Source: JANJTY01 sp038257155 (GTDB taxonomy: Bacteria > Pseudomonadota > Gammaproteobacteria > Xanthomonadales > Xanthomonadaceae). Taken from it: 64,000 nucleotides of DNA. A program made the translations under genes and the position numbers. Of this stretch, positions 47,161 to 54,725 are shown in pieces. The first letter of the stretch is position 1; every line of letters starts with the position of its first letter. The notes under the pieces were generated by a model. It was not told the origin of the DNA and made no database searches. It saw nothing but the letters and a program-made list of their open reading frames with translations. The stretch is from contig JBBSJP010000001.1 of the NCBI GenBank assembly GCA_038257155.1, forward strand, positions 186,001-250,000. Reading direction: 5' to 3'.

Positions 47161-47202
47161 GCCCCTCCCCCGTTTGCGGGGGAGGGGTTGGGGAGAGGGG
47201 CT
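47161..47202. repeat. REP-like repeat, CTCCCCC/GGGGGAG variant
   Basis: GCCCCTCCCCCGTTTGCGGG then GGAGGGGTTGGGGAGAGGGG; the first half is a hairpin, the second is the GGTTGGGG arm shared with the copies at 48174, 48303 and 59129. It lies in the 469-bp divergent region between glnA and uppP. Confidence 0.7.
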
Positions 47203-47291
47203 CTCCGTCGCCAAGGCCGACTGCGATGGTTGGTTCGCGGGTTCTTGAAGCGCCTGGTGTGAGCGTTGTTGGTGCGGGCCTGGCGTCGGAC

Positions 47292-47306
47292 GCACCAACA
47301 TGGTGC
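47292..47306. promoter_or_regulatory. Putative NtrC binding site
   Basis: GCACCAACATGGTGC is an exact fit to the palindrome GCACC-N5-GGTGC (in fuller form GCACCA-N3-TGGTGC). It is 62 bases before the uppP start and about 345 bases from the glnA sigma-54 promoter. NtrC enhancers can act from this distance by looping. The nearby GGTGC at 47271 may be a half site. Binding is predicted from the motif only. Confidence 0.6.
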
Positions 47307-47367
47307 GTGTTTGGCAGGACTTCCCCGCGTATGCTTTGCCGCCCCACCTTGGTGATCACCGCGCCGC

Positions 47368-48165
47368 GTGAACGATCTGCTTGCTGCCCTGCTGCTCGGC
47401 GTTATCGAAGGCCTCACCGAGTTCCTGCCGATCTCCAGCACGGGCCATCTGCTGATCGCGCAGTACTGGGTCGGGGCGCGCTCGGACTTGTTCAATATCG
47501 TGATCCAGGCCGGTGCCATCCTGGCGATCTGCATGGTGTATCGCGAGCGGCTGTGGGCGCTGGCAACCGGGCTGTCGCAGCGGGTGAATCGCGACTACGC
47601 CTTCAAGATTGCCGTGGCGTTTGCGGTCACCGCGGCAGTCGGCCTGCCGGTGCGACTGGCCGGATGGAAGCTGCCGGAAACCGTCAGCCCGATTGCCTGG
47701 GCGCTGATCCTGGGTGGCGTCTGGATGCTGATCGCCGAGCGCCTCGCCGCGCGCGGCAAGCCGTCCAGCGACATCACCTGGACGGTGGCGATTCTGGTCG
47801 GCCTGGCACAGGTGGTGGCCGGCGTGTTCCCCGGCACTTCGCGTTCGGCCGCGGCGATCTTCATCGCGCTATTGGCCGGTACGCGTAATCGTCCCGCTGC
47901 CACCGAGTTCGTCTTCCTGGTGGGCATTCCCACCATGTTTGCTGCCAGCGCGTTTGCGGGGCTGGAGTACGCCATGCAGGGGCCAGTTGCCGAGCCGGAA
48001 AACTGGGGGCAACTGATTGCGGCTTTCGTCGCCGCCACGCTCACCGGCTTCCTCGCGGTGCGTTGGCTGCTGGGCTACATCAAGTCACACACCTACACGC
48101 CGTTCGCGCTGTATCGGATTGCGCTGGGAGCGGCGCTGTTGCTGGGATTGCCGGCTGGGGCTTAG
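47368..48165 (+). CDS. uppP: Undecaprenyl-diphosphatase UppP/BacA
   Basis: GTG 47368 starts a 265-residue integral membrane enzyme. Both active-site motifs are present: EGLTEFLPISSTGHLLI (near 13-29) with catalytic glutamate and serine, and PGTSRSA near residue 155 with catalytic arginine. The remaining sequence has six to eight membrane segments. It removes a phosphate from undecaprenyl diphosphate on the outer face of the membrane, recycling the carrier for peptidoglycan and O-antigen; extra copies confer bacitracin resistance. Monocistronic, divergent from glnA. Confidence 0.96.
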   Translation: MNDLLAALLLGVIEGLTEFLPISSTGHLLIAQYWVGARSDLFNIVIQAGAILAICMVYRERLWALATGLSQRVNRDYAFKIAVAFAVTAAVGLPVRLAGWKLPETVSPIAWALILGGVWMLIAERLAARGKPSSDITWTVAILVGLAQVVAGVFPGTSRSAAAIFIALLAGTRNRPAATEFVFLVGIPTMFAASAFAGLEYAMQGPVAEPENWGQLIAAFVAATLTGFLAVRWLLGYIKSHTYTPFALYRIALGAALLLGLPAGA

Positions 48166-48173
48166 CGCTTTAG

Positions 48174-48341
48174 AGCCCCTCTCCCTGCGGGAGAGGGGTT
48201 GGGGTGAGGGGCTGGTGTCGGCAAGAAGTCTAGTCAGGCGAAAAGTCGGCGAAGAACTGGCATTGAGACATCTGGCGAGGCGCAATAGCTCCCGCTCGGA
48301 TCGCCCCTCACCCCAACCCCTCTCCCGCAGGGAGAGGGGCT
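48174..48341. repeat. Perfect long inverted repeat of two REP-like units
   Basis: The unit at 48174-48212 (AGCCCCTCTCCCTGCGGGAG, then AGGGGTTGGGGTGAGGGGC) is exactly inverted at 48303-48341, 39 of 39 bases, with a 90-base spacer. Each unit contains its own hairpin. It sits between the ends of two convergent genes (uppP and an amidohydrolase), so it could terminate both transcripts or act as a BIME-like element. Confidence 0.85.
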
Positions 48342-48395
48342 TCAAGCGATTCTTGCTTTGTGAGCAGGTCGCGCCACACCCACTCAAGCGAACCC

Positions 48396-49607
48396 TCAGC
48401 GCACCACTTCACTCACCACCTCACCATCAATCACCACGCCGATCACATGCGTGGTGTACTCGAACGGATCACCATCGAACAACACCAGGTCAGCGTCCTT
48501 GCCCGGTTCCAGCGAACCGACCCGATCATCGATGCCCAGGATGCGCGCCGCCTGCAGGGTGATGCTGCCGAGCGCCGCGTCGAATGGCAGGCCGTAAGCC
48601 ATCGCCATGCCGGCTTCCCACAGCACCACGCGCGTCTTCGGCACGTAGGCTTCGAAGCCGCTCTGCAGGGCGAACGGAATGCCGGCCTCGTGCAGCACCT
48701 TGGCGGTTGTGAAGCTGGCGTTTTCCAGTTCCCCGAACTGCCGTGCCATGGTCGGATGCAGCAGCACCGACACACCGGCCGCGCGGATCGCGTCGATCGC
48801 GAGATAGGCCTCGGAGGCGCCGTCCAGCACCACGCGGATTTCAAACTCTTCGGCCAGACGCAGCGCCGAGCGGATGTCCTGATCGCGGTAGGCGGTGACC
48901 AGCAGCGGCAGCTTGCCATCCAGCACCTCGACCAGGGTCTCCAGCTCCAGATCTCGCGAAGGTTCGGATCCTTCCTTGGCTGCACGATTCTTGCCGCGAT
49001 ACTCGCCAGCCTTGATCAACTGCTGGCGCAGCAGGGCGATCTGCTTGGCGCGCGTGCCGGGGCTCTTGTTCTCGGCGCCGAACGCGCCCGGCCCCAGGTG
49101 CGAGGCCAGCATCGCCGGCGAACGCAGTACCGCGGCCTCGACACTGTTGCCGCGCGTCTTGACGATCATGGTCTGGCCCGACACCAGCGCACCCGGCCCG
49201 TGTCCGGTGTGCAGGGTGGTGACACCCAGTTCGCGCAGCCATTCGACCAGGCGCTCGCGCGCGTTGTAGGCATCCAGGGCACGCAGCTGCGGCTGCATCG
49301 GCGCCGAGGTTTCCAGCTGATCCTGGTCATGCACCTGATTGAGATGACCGGACAGGCCGACCACGCTGCGTGCATCGATCAGGCCAGGCGTAACCTGCGC
49401 CGCCTGCAGGGTGCGGATGCCAGCGGGAATCGTCATGCTGGCCTGCGAGCCGACCGCGGTGATCTTGCCGTCCTCGATCAGCACGATGCCGTTCTCTATT
49501 GGCTCGCCGGCCTGGGTATGCAGGCGTTCGGCCAACACCACCAGATCCTGCGCGCACAACGCTGGTGCCAGCAGCCATGCTGCCATTCCGATCAGGATGC
49601 GGCTCAT
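48396..49607 (-). CDS. Amidohydrolase-like pseudoenzyme, periplasmic (metal ligands lost)
   Basis: The 403-residue protein starts with a signal peptide (MAAWLLAPALCAQ) and is homologous along its length to its neighbour. The amidohydrolase scaffold is kept (TPGLIDARSVVGLSGH; GSLEPGKDADLVLFDGDPF), but the metal site is gone: the HxH motif is D78-A-R-S, the histidine-rich strand is TAYRDQD, the HH of the next strand is DGASEA, and the late aspartate is LQSGFEA. No zinc or nickel can be bound in the usual way. The start overlaps the end of the preceding gene by 4 bases (ATGA), so equal synthesis and a heteromeric complex are likely. Regulatory or structural role inferred. Confidence 0.85.
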   Translation of the reverse strand: MSRILIGMAAWLLAPALCAQDLVVLAERLHTQAGEPIENGIVLIEDGKITAVGSQASMTIPAGIRTLQAAQVTPGLIDARSVVGLSGHLNQVHDQDQLETSAPMQPQLRALDAYNARERLVEWLRELGVTTLHTGHGPGALVSGQTMIVKTRGNSVEAAVLRSPAMLASHLGPGAFGAENKSPGTRAKQIALLRQQLIKAGEYRGKNRAAKEGSEPSRDLELETLVEVLDGKLPLLVTAYRDQDIRSALRLAEEFEIRVVLDGASEAYLAIDAIRAAGVSVLLHPTMARQFGELENASFTTAKVLHEAGIPFALQSGFEAYVPKTRVVLWEAGMAMAYGLPFDAALGSITLQAARILGIDDRVGSLEPGKDADLVLFDGDPFEYTTHVIGVVIDGEVVSEVVR

Positions 49608-50890
49608 TGCCCACCCTCCAGCTGGATGATCTGTTCGGCCAGCGAATCGCGTCCGGCGCCATAACCGCCGGTGGCAAACAGCGCATCCTCGGGCACAGCG
49701 AGGTCAAACACCTTCTGGCCCTCAATCCAGGTTTCCTGCACGCGAGTCGAAACACTCAATGGGTCGCCATCGAGCACCACGAAATCCGCATCCTTGCCGA
49801 CGCTCAGTGAGCCGACTCGATCGGCCAGGTCCAGCATCTTCGCGCCATTGATGGTCATCGCTGCCAGTGCGCTGTCGCGATCCAGGCCAAAGCGCACGCC
49901 CATTGCGGCCGAGCGCAGGAACAGGCGCGAGTCGGTGATCGGATCATCGGTGTGATATGCGAACAGCGCGCCGGCGTCGTGCAGACGCTTGCCATTGTCG
50001 GGCAGCAGGTGCATCGCTTCGAGTTTTCCACCTGGGCTGTCGACATGGATGATCGAGGCCATCGCACCAGCGGCGGCGATCTCCTTTGCAACCAGGCCGG
50101 CCTCGCTGACGTGATGAAGCACGACGCGGAAGCCGAATTCCTTGGCCAGGCGCAGCACGGTCAGCACATCGTCGTGGCGGTGGGTGTGGTGATGCACGAC
50201 GCGCTCGCCCGCCAGCACGCTGCACAGCGCCTCCTTGCCCAGATCACGCGCTGGCTTCTTGTCGGCGGCGAGTTTCTTGTCGCCGGTCTTGCCGCAGTAC
50301 TCCTGCGCCGCGACCAGGTGCGCGCGCATCAGCGCGGCCGATTTGCCGCGCGTGCCGGGAAATGGTGCCGGCCGCATCGGATTGGTGCCGTTCGCCATCT
50401 TGATGCCGCCGGCAATCGCGCCGGCGGCGTCGCGGATCGCCAGTTGCTCCACGCTGGTTCCCTCGCGCAGCTTCAGGTAGATCGTCTGACCGCTGAGCAG
50501 ATGGCCCGAGCCCGGCATGACATTGACCGTGGTGATGCCGCCAGCGCGCGCCTTGCGGATGCCGGCGTGACGCGCATTGATCGAATCCAGTGCACGCACA
50601 TCGGGCTGGATCGGGCCACTGCCATCGGCCCCGGCAACCTGCCCGATGTGCGAATGGGAGTCGACCAGGCCGGGCATGATCACCTTGCCGCGCATGTCGC
50701 GCACTTCGGCGTTGGATGGCACCGTGATGCCGCTGCCGATCGCGAGGATCTTGCCGTCCTGCACCAGCAGGGTACCGTTCTCGATCACTGGGCCATCGAT
50801 CGGAATCAGGCTGGCGCCGGTCAGCGCCAGCGGGCGCTCCTGTGCGTGGCTGCCAACGCTGACAAACAGCAACAGCAAGATGATTCGCAT
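49604..50890 (-). CDS. Periplasmic amidohydrolase (imidazolonepropionase-like, metal-dependent)
   Basis: ATG 50890 begins a signal peptide (RIILLLLFVSVGSHAQE); 428 residues in all. The metal-binding residues of the superfamily are present: H79 and H81 in PGLVDSHSHIG, a histidine cluster at 233-238 (HHHTHRHD), H259/H260 in VVLHHVSEA, and D315/D316 in YHTDDP. The lost or carbamylated lysine cannot be judged. The substrate may be a cyclic amide, peptide or beta-lactam-like compound. The gene is the first of a two-gene operon whose second product is an inactive homologue (see next entry on this strand). No promoter was resolved among the repeats upstream. Confidence 0.88.
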   Translation of the reverse strand: MRIILLLLFVSVGSHAQERPLALTGASLIPIDGPVIENGTLLVQDGKILAIGSGITVPSNAEVRDMRGKVIMPGLVDSHSHIGQVAGADGSGPIQPDVRALDSINARHAGIRKARAGGITTVNVMPGSGHLLSGQTIYLKLREGTSVEQLAIRDAAGAIAGGIKMANGTNPMRPAPFPGTRGKSAALMRAHLVAAQEYCGKTGDKKLAADKKPARDLGKEALCSVLAGERVVHHHTHRHDDVLTVLRLAKEFGFRVVLHHVSEAGLVAKEIAAAGAMASIIHVDSPGGKLEAMHLLPDNGKRLHDAGALFAYHTDDPITDSRLFLRSAAMGVRFGLDRDSALAAMTINGAKMLDLADRVGSLSVGKDADFVVLDGDPLSVSTRVQETWIEGQKVFDLAVPEDALFATGGYGAGRDSLAEQIIQLEGGQ

Positions 50891-50985
50891 CCGAAAGCCC
50901 CCTGTTTGAACAAGCGACCGAGGGTACGACTTGCGCGCGTGGCTGACCAGCAGTAAGACGTGATGGCCGCGAGGGACAAGCATGT

Positions 50986-51257
50986 CGTAGGTCGGATCAA
51001 GCGCCGCAGTCGCGTCGGGAAATACGAGGCGACAAACCGGCGCGGATCCGACGTTGCCCCGCACCAAGCCCATCGCCACGTCGGCTCCACCGCTGCGCGG
51101 CTTGAGCCGACCTACGCAGGCCTCATCGTAGGTCGGCTCAAGCGCCGCAGTCGCGTCGGGAAATACGAGGCGACAAACCGGCGCGGATCCGACGGTGCCA
51201 TGCGCCAACCGCTTCGCCACGTCGGCTCCACCGCTGCGCGACCCGAGCGGACCTACG
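50986..51257. repeat. Two tandem copies of a GTAGGTCGGMTCAAGC-type repeat
   Basis: Copy 1 (50986-51116) and copy 2 (51126-51257) each start with GTAGGTCGG(A/C)TCAAGCG, contain GTCGCGTCGGGAAATACGAG and GCGCGGATCCGACG, and end in GTCGGCTCCACCGCTGCGCG then ACCTACG, which pairs with the start. Copies are about 90% identical. They fill the 397-bp gap upstream of the amidohydrolase operon and downstream of rsuA, and are related to copies at 53506. Confidence 0.8.
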
Positions 51258-51287
51258 CGGGCGAGTCGCCGCGTGGTTTGCTGCCGC

Positions 51288-52001
51288 CTAATACTCCGAT
51301 GCCAAGGAAAACAGCCGCTCGCGATCCTCGCTATCAAGCAACCGCCACTCACCCGCAGGCAACACGCCAAGATCCAGCCCGCCCACGCGACTACGATGCA
51401 AGGCCACCACATGGTTGCCGACCGCGGCAAACATGCGCCGCACCTGGTGGTAGCGGCCTTCGTGCAGGGTAAGGCGGGCGCTGCGTGGGCCGAGTTGCTC
51501 GAAACCGGCCGGCAGCAGCGGGGTGTCGTCGGACTCCAGCATCAGGCCGCCGCGGGTGAACGTCTCGCCCTCGTCGCCGCGTAAATCCTGCGCCAGTTCG
51601 GCTTCGTAGACCTTGGCGATCTTCGCCTTCGGCGAAATGATCCGGTGCAGCAGGCCGCCGTCATCGGTCAGCAGCAACAGTCCGGAGGTGTCGCGATCCA
51701 GTCGACCGACCGGCGATATCACCGGTTTGCGCGCCCGCAGCCGGTAGGGCAGCAAGTCGTAAATCAGCCGGCCAGTATCCTTGTTCGAACAGGTGTATCC
51801 GGTTGGCTTGTGCAGCATCATCAGGCTTCCCGACGCCGGATCCAGTGCCTCGCCGTCGACGCGCAGCTGGGCATGCTCGAAGCGCGAACCGGCGTCCAGC
51901 TCGTTGCCCTCGGCATCGGTCACGCGCCCGTCGTCCAGTAGGGCCTCGACTTCACGTCGGCTGCCATAGCCAAGGTTGGCGAGGTACTTCAGCAGTTTCA
52001 T
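51288..52001 (-). CDS. rsuA: 16S rRNA pseudouridine synthase RsuA
   Basis: The 237-residue protein has an N-terminal S4 RNA-binding domain (MKLLKYLANLGYGSRREVEALL) and the RsuA catalytic domain with motif II GRLDRDTSGLLLLTDDG (catalytic D in RLD) and LTLHEGRYHQVRRMFAAVG. RsuA makes pseudouridine at position 516 of 16S rRNA. Length is typical. Its ATG overlaps the stop of the rsmC-like gene (ATGA at 51998-52001). The two thus form a coupled 16S rRNA modification operon headed by the DUF1622 gene. RluB/RluF-like specificity is the alternative, less likely given the RsuA motifs. Confidence 0.92.
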   Translation of the reverse strand: MKLLKYLANLGYGSRREVEALLDDGRVTDAEGNELDAGSRFEHAQLRVDGEALDPASGSLMMLHKPTGYTCSNKDTGRLIYDLLPYRLRARKPVISPVGRLDRDTSGLLLLTDDGGLLHRIISPKAKIAKVYEAELAQDLRGDEGETFTRGGLMLESDDTPLLPAGFEQLGPRSARLTLHEGRYHQVRRMFAAVGNHVVALHRSRVGGLDLGVLPAGEWRLLDSEDRERLFSLASEY

Positions 52002-53023
52002 CGAATCGCCTCCAGAACCTTGAATCCCTGCGCCACCTTCAGCGTCTGCAGCGCCGAAAAATGTTCGCGCAGCACGGCCTCGTAGGGCAGGTGGGTATTG
52101 GCCACCAGCAGCAGCCTGCCACCGGGTCGCAGCGCATTGGCAGCCGCCGCAATAAATGCCTGGCCCAGCGCCGGCTCGGCCGCGCGGCTCTGATGAAAGG
52201 GCGGATTGCTCAGGATCAGGTCGTAGCGCCCGGTCACGCCGCGCGCAACATCGTGCCAGTGAAAGCCAAGCTTTACGCGCTCCGCGAACGGCGCCAGATT
52301 CACCTGCGCCAGCTCCAGCGCGCGTGCCTCGGCCTCGAAGCAGTCAAGCAAAGTGATGCCCTTGCAGCGTGTCAGCAGTTCGGCGCCCAGAAAGCCCCAT
52401 GCGCAGCCCAGATCCGCAGCGGCGCCCGTCGCGTCGGGTGGCAGGCACTCGGCCAGCAGGGCCGAGGCCGGATCGATGCGGTCCCAGGCAAACACCCCGG
52501 GGCGGCTGACAAAACGTCCGTCGACTATCGGGCGCGGCGCGTCGGCCATCAGCCATTCGTCCAGCAGGGCTGGATCCTTTGCCTGTTCGAACGGCGAAGT
52601 CCAGAACACCCGGCAGTGGCGCTTGCTTTCGCAGCGCAGCGACCCGACCAGCGCGGCAAGATCCGCTTCGGCCGAGCGCGCGCCCGCATCGTTGGCTGCC
52701 GCCGCGACCAGCACGCCGCCCGGCGCAGTCATGCGCACACCGCGCGCCAGCAGGGCGCGTGATTCGGCGCGCTGACGTGGCGGCAATACCAGCACGCGCT
52801 CGAAGCGGCCTTCGATCTGGCTTTGCACATCGCGCCCGGCTTGCTCGAGTTCATTCGCCCAGGGCCGGAAGCTCTGCTCGCAACGCAGCGCGCCGCGAAT
52901 CAAATACATCGCGATGCCGGCGCGCGCGCGCAGGATCGCGACCGGCGAACCGGGCCAGCTGAGTTCCCCGTTCTCGAACGGCAGCAGCAGAACCTGCGCG
53001 GCCGCATCACCGCCAGCAGCCAT
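51998..53023 (-). CDS. rsmC: RsmC-like 16S rRNA guanine methyltransferase
   Basis: ATG 53023 (MAAGGDAAAQVLLLP) gives 341 residues, matching RsmC. The N-terminal half is a degenerate methyltransferase-like domain; the C-terminal half is an intact SAM-binding Rossmann fold with motif I AADLGCAWGFLGAEL and the catalytic motif ISNPPFH-type sequence LSNPPFHQS. RsmC methylates G1207 of 16S rRNA. Note the A/W in motif I where GAG is usual. RlmG (23S G1835) has a similar plan and cannot be fully excluded, but the length favours RsmC. It lies between the DUF1622 gene (2-base gap) and rsuA (4-base overlap). Confidence 0.8.
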   Translation of the reverse strand: MAAGGDAAAQVLLLPFENGELSWPGSPVAILRARAGIAMYLIRGALRCEQSFRPWANELEQAGRDVQSQIEGRFERVLVLPPRQRAESRALLARGVRMTAPGGVLVAAAANDAGARSAEADLAALVGSLRCESKRHCRVFWTSPFEQAKDPALLDEWLMADAPRPIVDGRFVSRPGVFAWDRIDPASALLAECLPPDATGAAADLGCAWGFLGAELLTRCKGITLLDCFEAEARALELAQVNLAPFAERVKLGFHWHDVARGVTGRYDLILSNPPFHQSRAAEPALGQAFIAAAANALRPGGRLLLVANTHLPYEAVLREHFSALQTLKVAQGFKVLEAIR

Positions 53024-53025
53024 GC

Positions 53026-53388
53026 TCAGCTGCTCTCGCTGTCGCGCTCTGGCTGCCAGGGCCAGCGGCCCTCGACTTCCAGGAACAGGGTGAGACTGAG
53101 GAAGGTGCGGATCAGCACGATGATGGCCAGGCCGCCGAGGCTTTCTAGACTGTGGTCGACCGCCACCGTGCGGATGATGTCGCCGGCGATCAGGAACTCC
53201 AGACCAATGATGATGGCGCGGCCCAGCTGCCGTCGCAGGGCGTGATAGGCGATGCCATCGTGCCCCGGTCCGCCCTTGCGCAGCCAGGTCCAGCAGGCAT
53301 ACAGGCTGCCCAACACGATCACCAGCACGCCGAGCGCTTCGATGCCGTAGCCGATAACCTGGGCGAGTGATTTGAATTGTTCGATCAT
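53026..53388 (-). CDS. DUF1622 membrane protein
   Basis: ATG 53388, preceded by CGGAG, gives 120 residues. It has three hydrophobic segments (IEALGVLVIVLGSLYACWTW; IIIGLEFLIAGDIIRTV; LAIIVLIRTFLSLTLFLEVE), the DUF1622 pattern of small inner-membrane proteins with conserved GLEFLIAGDI and RTFLS. Function of the family is unknown. As first gene of an operon with two rRNA modification genes, it is likely co-transcribed with them, though a functional link is not apparent. The frame upstream of 53388 is not protein-like. Confidence 0.82.
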   Translation of the reverse strand: MIEQFKSLAQVIGYGIEALGVLVIVLGSLYACWTWLRKGGPGHDGIAYHALRRQLGRAIIIGLEFLIAGDIIRTVAVDHSLESLGGLAIIVLIRTFLSLTLFLEVEGRWPWQPERDSESS

Positions 53389-53505
53389 GGGGTGCTCCGT
53401 GGGCCAACGCCCTAGCTTATCGATTAAGCGTGCAGGCCTCGCACGCCAAGGTCGGATTGAGAGTTTCCCGCTAATCGATTTCGCGTTTGGGCCTTGCATT
53501 CGAAT

Positions 53506-53740
53506 GTCGGCTCCACCGCTGCGCGGCTTGAGCCGACCTACGCCTGCTCGCTTGCGGATCGCCTTGCCCCCGGGCGTTCACGCCGCATCCCACATCGTTT
53601 GCCTTATGCCCAGGCGACGCTCCGCGTCGGCTCCACCGCTGCGCGGCTTGAGCCGACCTACGCACACATTTTCGTAGGTCGGATCAAGCGCCGCCAAATC
53701 GCCAATCTGGGCGATCACGCTTGGCGGCGCGGATCCGACG
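53506..53740. repeat. Further copies of the GTAGGTCGG/CCGACCTAC repeat family
   Basis: One short unit (GTCGGCTCCACCGCTGCGCG then CTTGAGCCGACCTACG) occurs at 53506-53542, repeated at 53626-53662, followed directly by a GTAGGTCGGATCAAGCG unit at 53674 that ends at GCGCGGATCCGACG near 53740. Same family as 50986-51257. They fill the 362-bp gap between the DUF1622 operon start and the end of pdxJ. Confidence 0.75.
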
Positions 53741-53750
53741 CGCGACTGGC

Positions 53751-54509
53751 CTAACCCCGCGCCGCCGCAATCACCGCCAGATACCCGCGTACCGTCGCAT
53801 CCATCCCGGCATACAGCGCCTCACCAATCAGCGCATGGCCAATCGACACCTCCAGCACATTCGGCACCGCGCCCAGGAAATCGCCGAGGTTCGCCTGGCT
53901 GAGATCGTGTCCGGCATTCACCCCCAGGCCCAGGGCTGCGGCAGCCAGGGCAGTCGCCCGACATGCGGCCAGCGCCATCGCAGCATCGCCGGCATGCCAG
54001 GCTTCGGCAAACGGCCCGGTATAGATCTCCACCCGATCGATGCCGATGGCTGCAGCCTGATCCAGCCCCTCGCAACCGGCATCCACAAAGGCGCTGACGC
54101 GACAGCCCAGCGCCTTGTAGTCGCGCACCAGGGGCGCCAGGTGCGCGGCCTCGCGCGGCAGGTCGAAGCCATGGTCGGAAGTGATCTGCCCGTCGCCGTC
54201 CGGCACCAGGGTGACCTGGGTGGGGCGCGTGGCGCGGGCCAATTCCAGCAGGCCGGGATAGCCGTCACGCGGCGGCGCAAACGGATTGCCTTCGATATTG
54301 AATTCACCGCCCTGGCGCTGCAGCCAGTGGCCCAACTGCAGCACATCGTCACTGCGTATGTGGCGCGCATCGGGGCGCGGGTGCACGGTGATGCCAGCCG
54401 CGCCGGCTGCCATCACGCACTCGGCCGCGCGCAGCACGCAGGGCTCGGTACCACCACGCGAGTTACGCAGCACCGCGATCTTGTTGAGGTTGACGCTGAG
54501 TCGTGTCAT
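53751..54509 (-). CDS. pdxJ: Pyridoxine 5'-phosphate synthase PdxJ
   Basis: ATG 54509 (MTRLSVNLNKIAVLRNSRGG) gives 252 residues, about the family length. The TIM-barrel active-site elements are present: the N-terminal VNLNKIA loop, ITVHPRPDARHI, GNPFAPP, VTLVPD, the EIYTG strand, and GVNAGHDL, with the catalytic glutamate and histidines in place. PdxJ condenses 1-deoxyxylulose 5-phosphate with amino-acetone phosphate to form pyridoxine 5'-phosphate (vitamin B6). Single gene, divergent from the diguanylate cyclase. Unlike in E. coli, recO, era and acpS do not adjoin. Confidence 0.96.
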   Translation of the reverse strand: MTRLSVNLNKIAVLRNSRGGTEPCVLRAAECVMAAGAAGITVHPRPDARHIRSDDVLQLGHWLQRQGGEFNIEGNPFAPPRDGYPGLLELARATRPTQVTLVPDGDGQITSDHGFDLPREAAHLAPLVRDYKALGCRVSAFVDAGCEGLDQAAAIGIDRVEIYTGPFAEAWHAGDAAMALAACRATALAAAALGLGVNAGHDLSQANLGDFLGAVPNVLEVSIGHALIGEALYAGMDATVRGYLAVIAAARG

Positions 54510-54725
54510 GCGCGCAGCGTAAGCCAGCGGACCGGGAACGAAAAGCACAGCCGCGAGGACCTGTTGGCCTACACACCGTCGCTGACGTTACACTCGTAAC
54601 GCGTAGCGAGGCCAAGCGTCCCAGCTGCACTGCCGTACTGGTCCTCACTGCCGGTCCGTGCCAACCGGAACCGAATCCCGGTACACGGGGGGCGCTGCAT
54701 CTGATTCCCCACAGGGGGTGATAGC

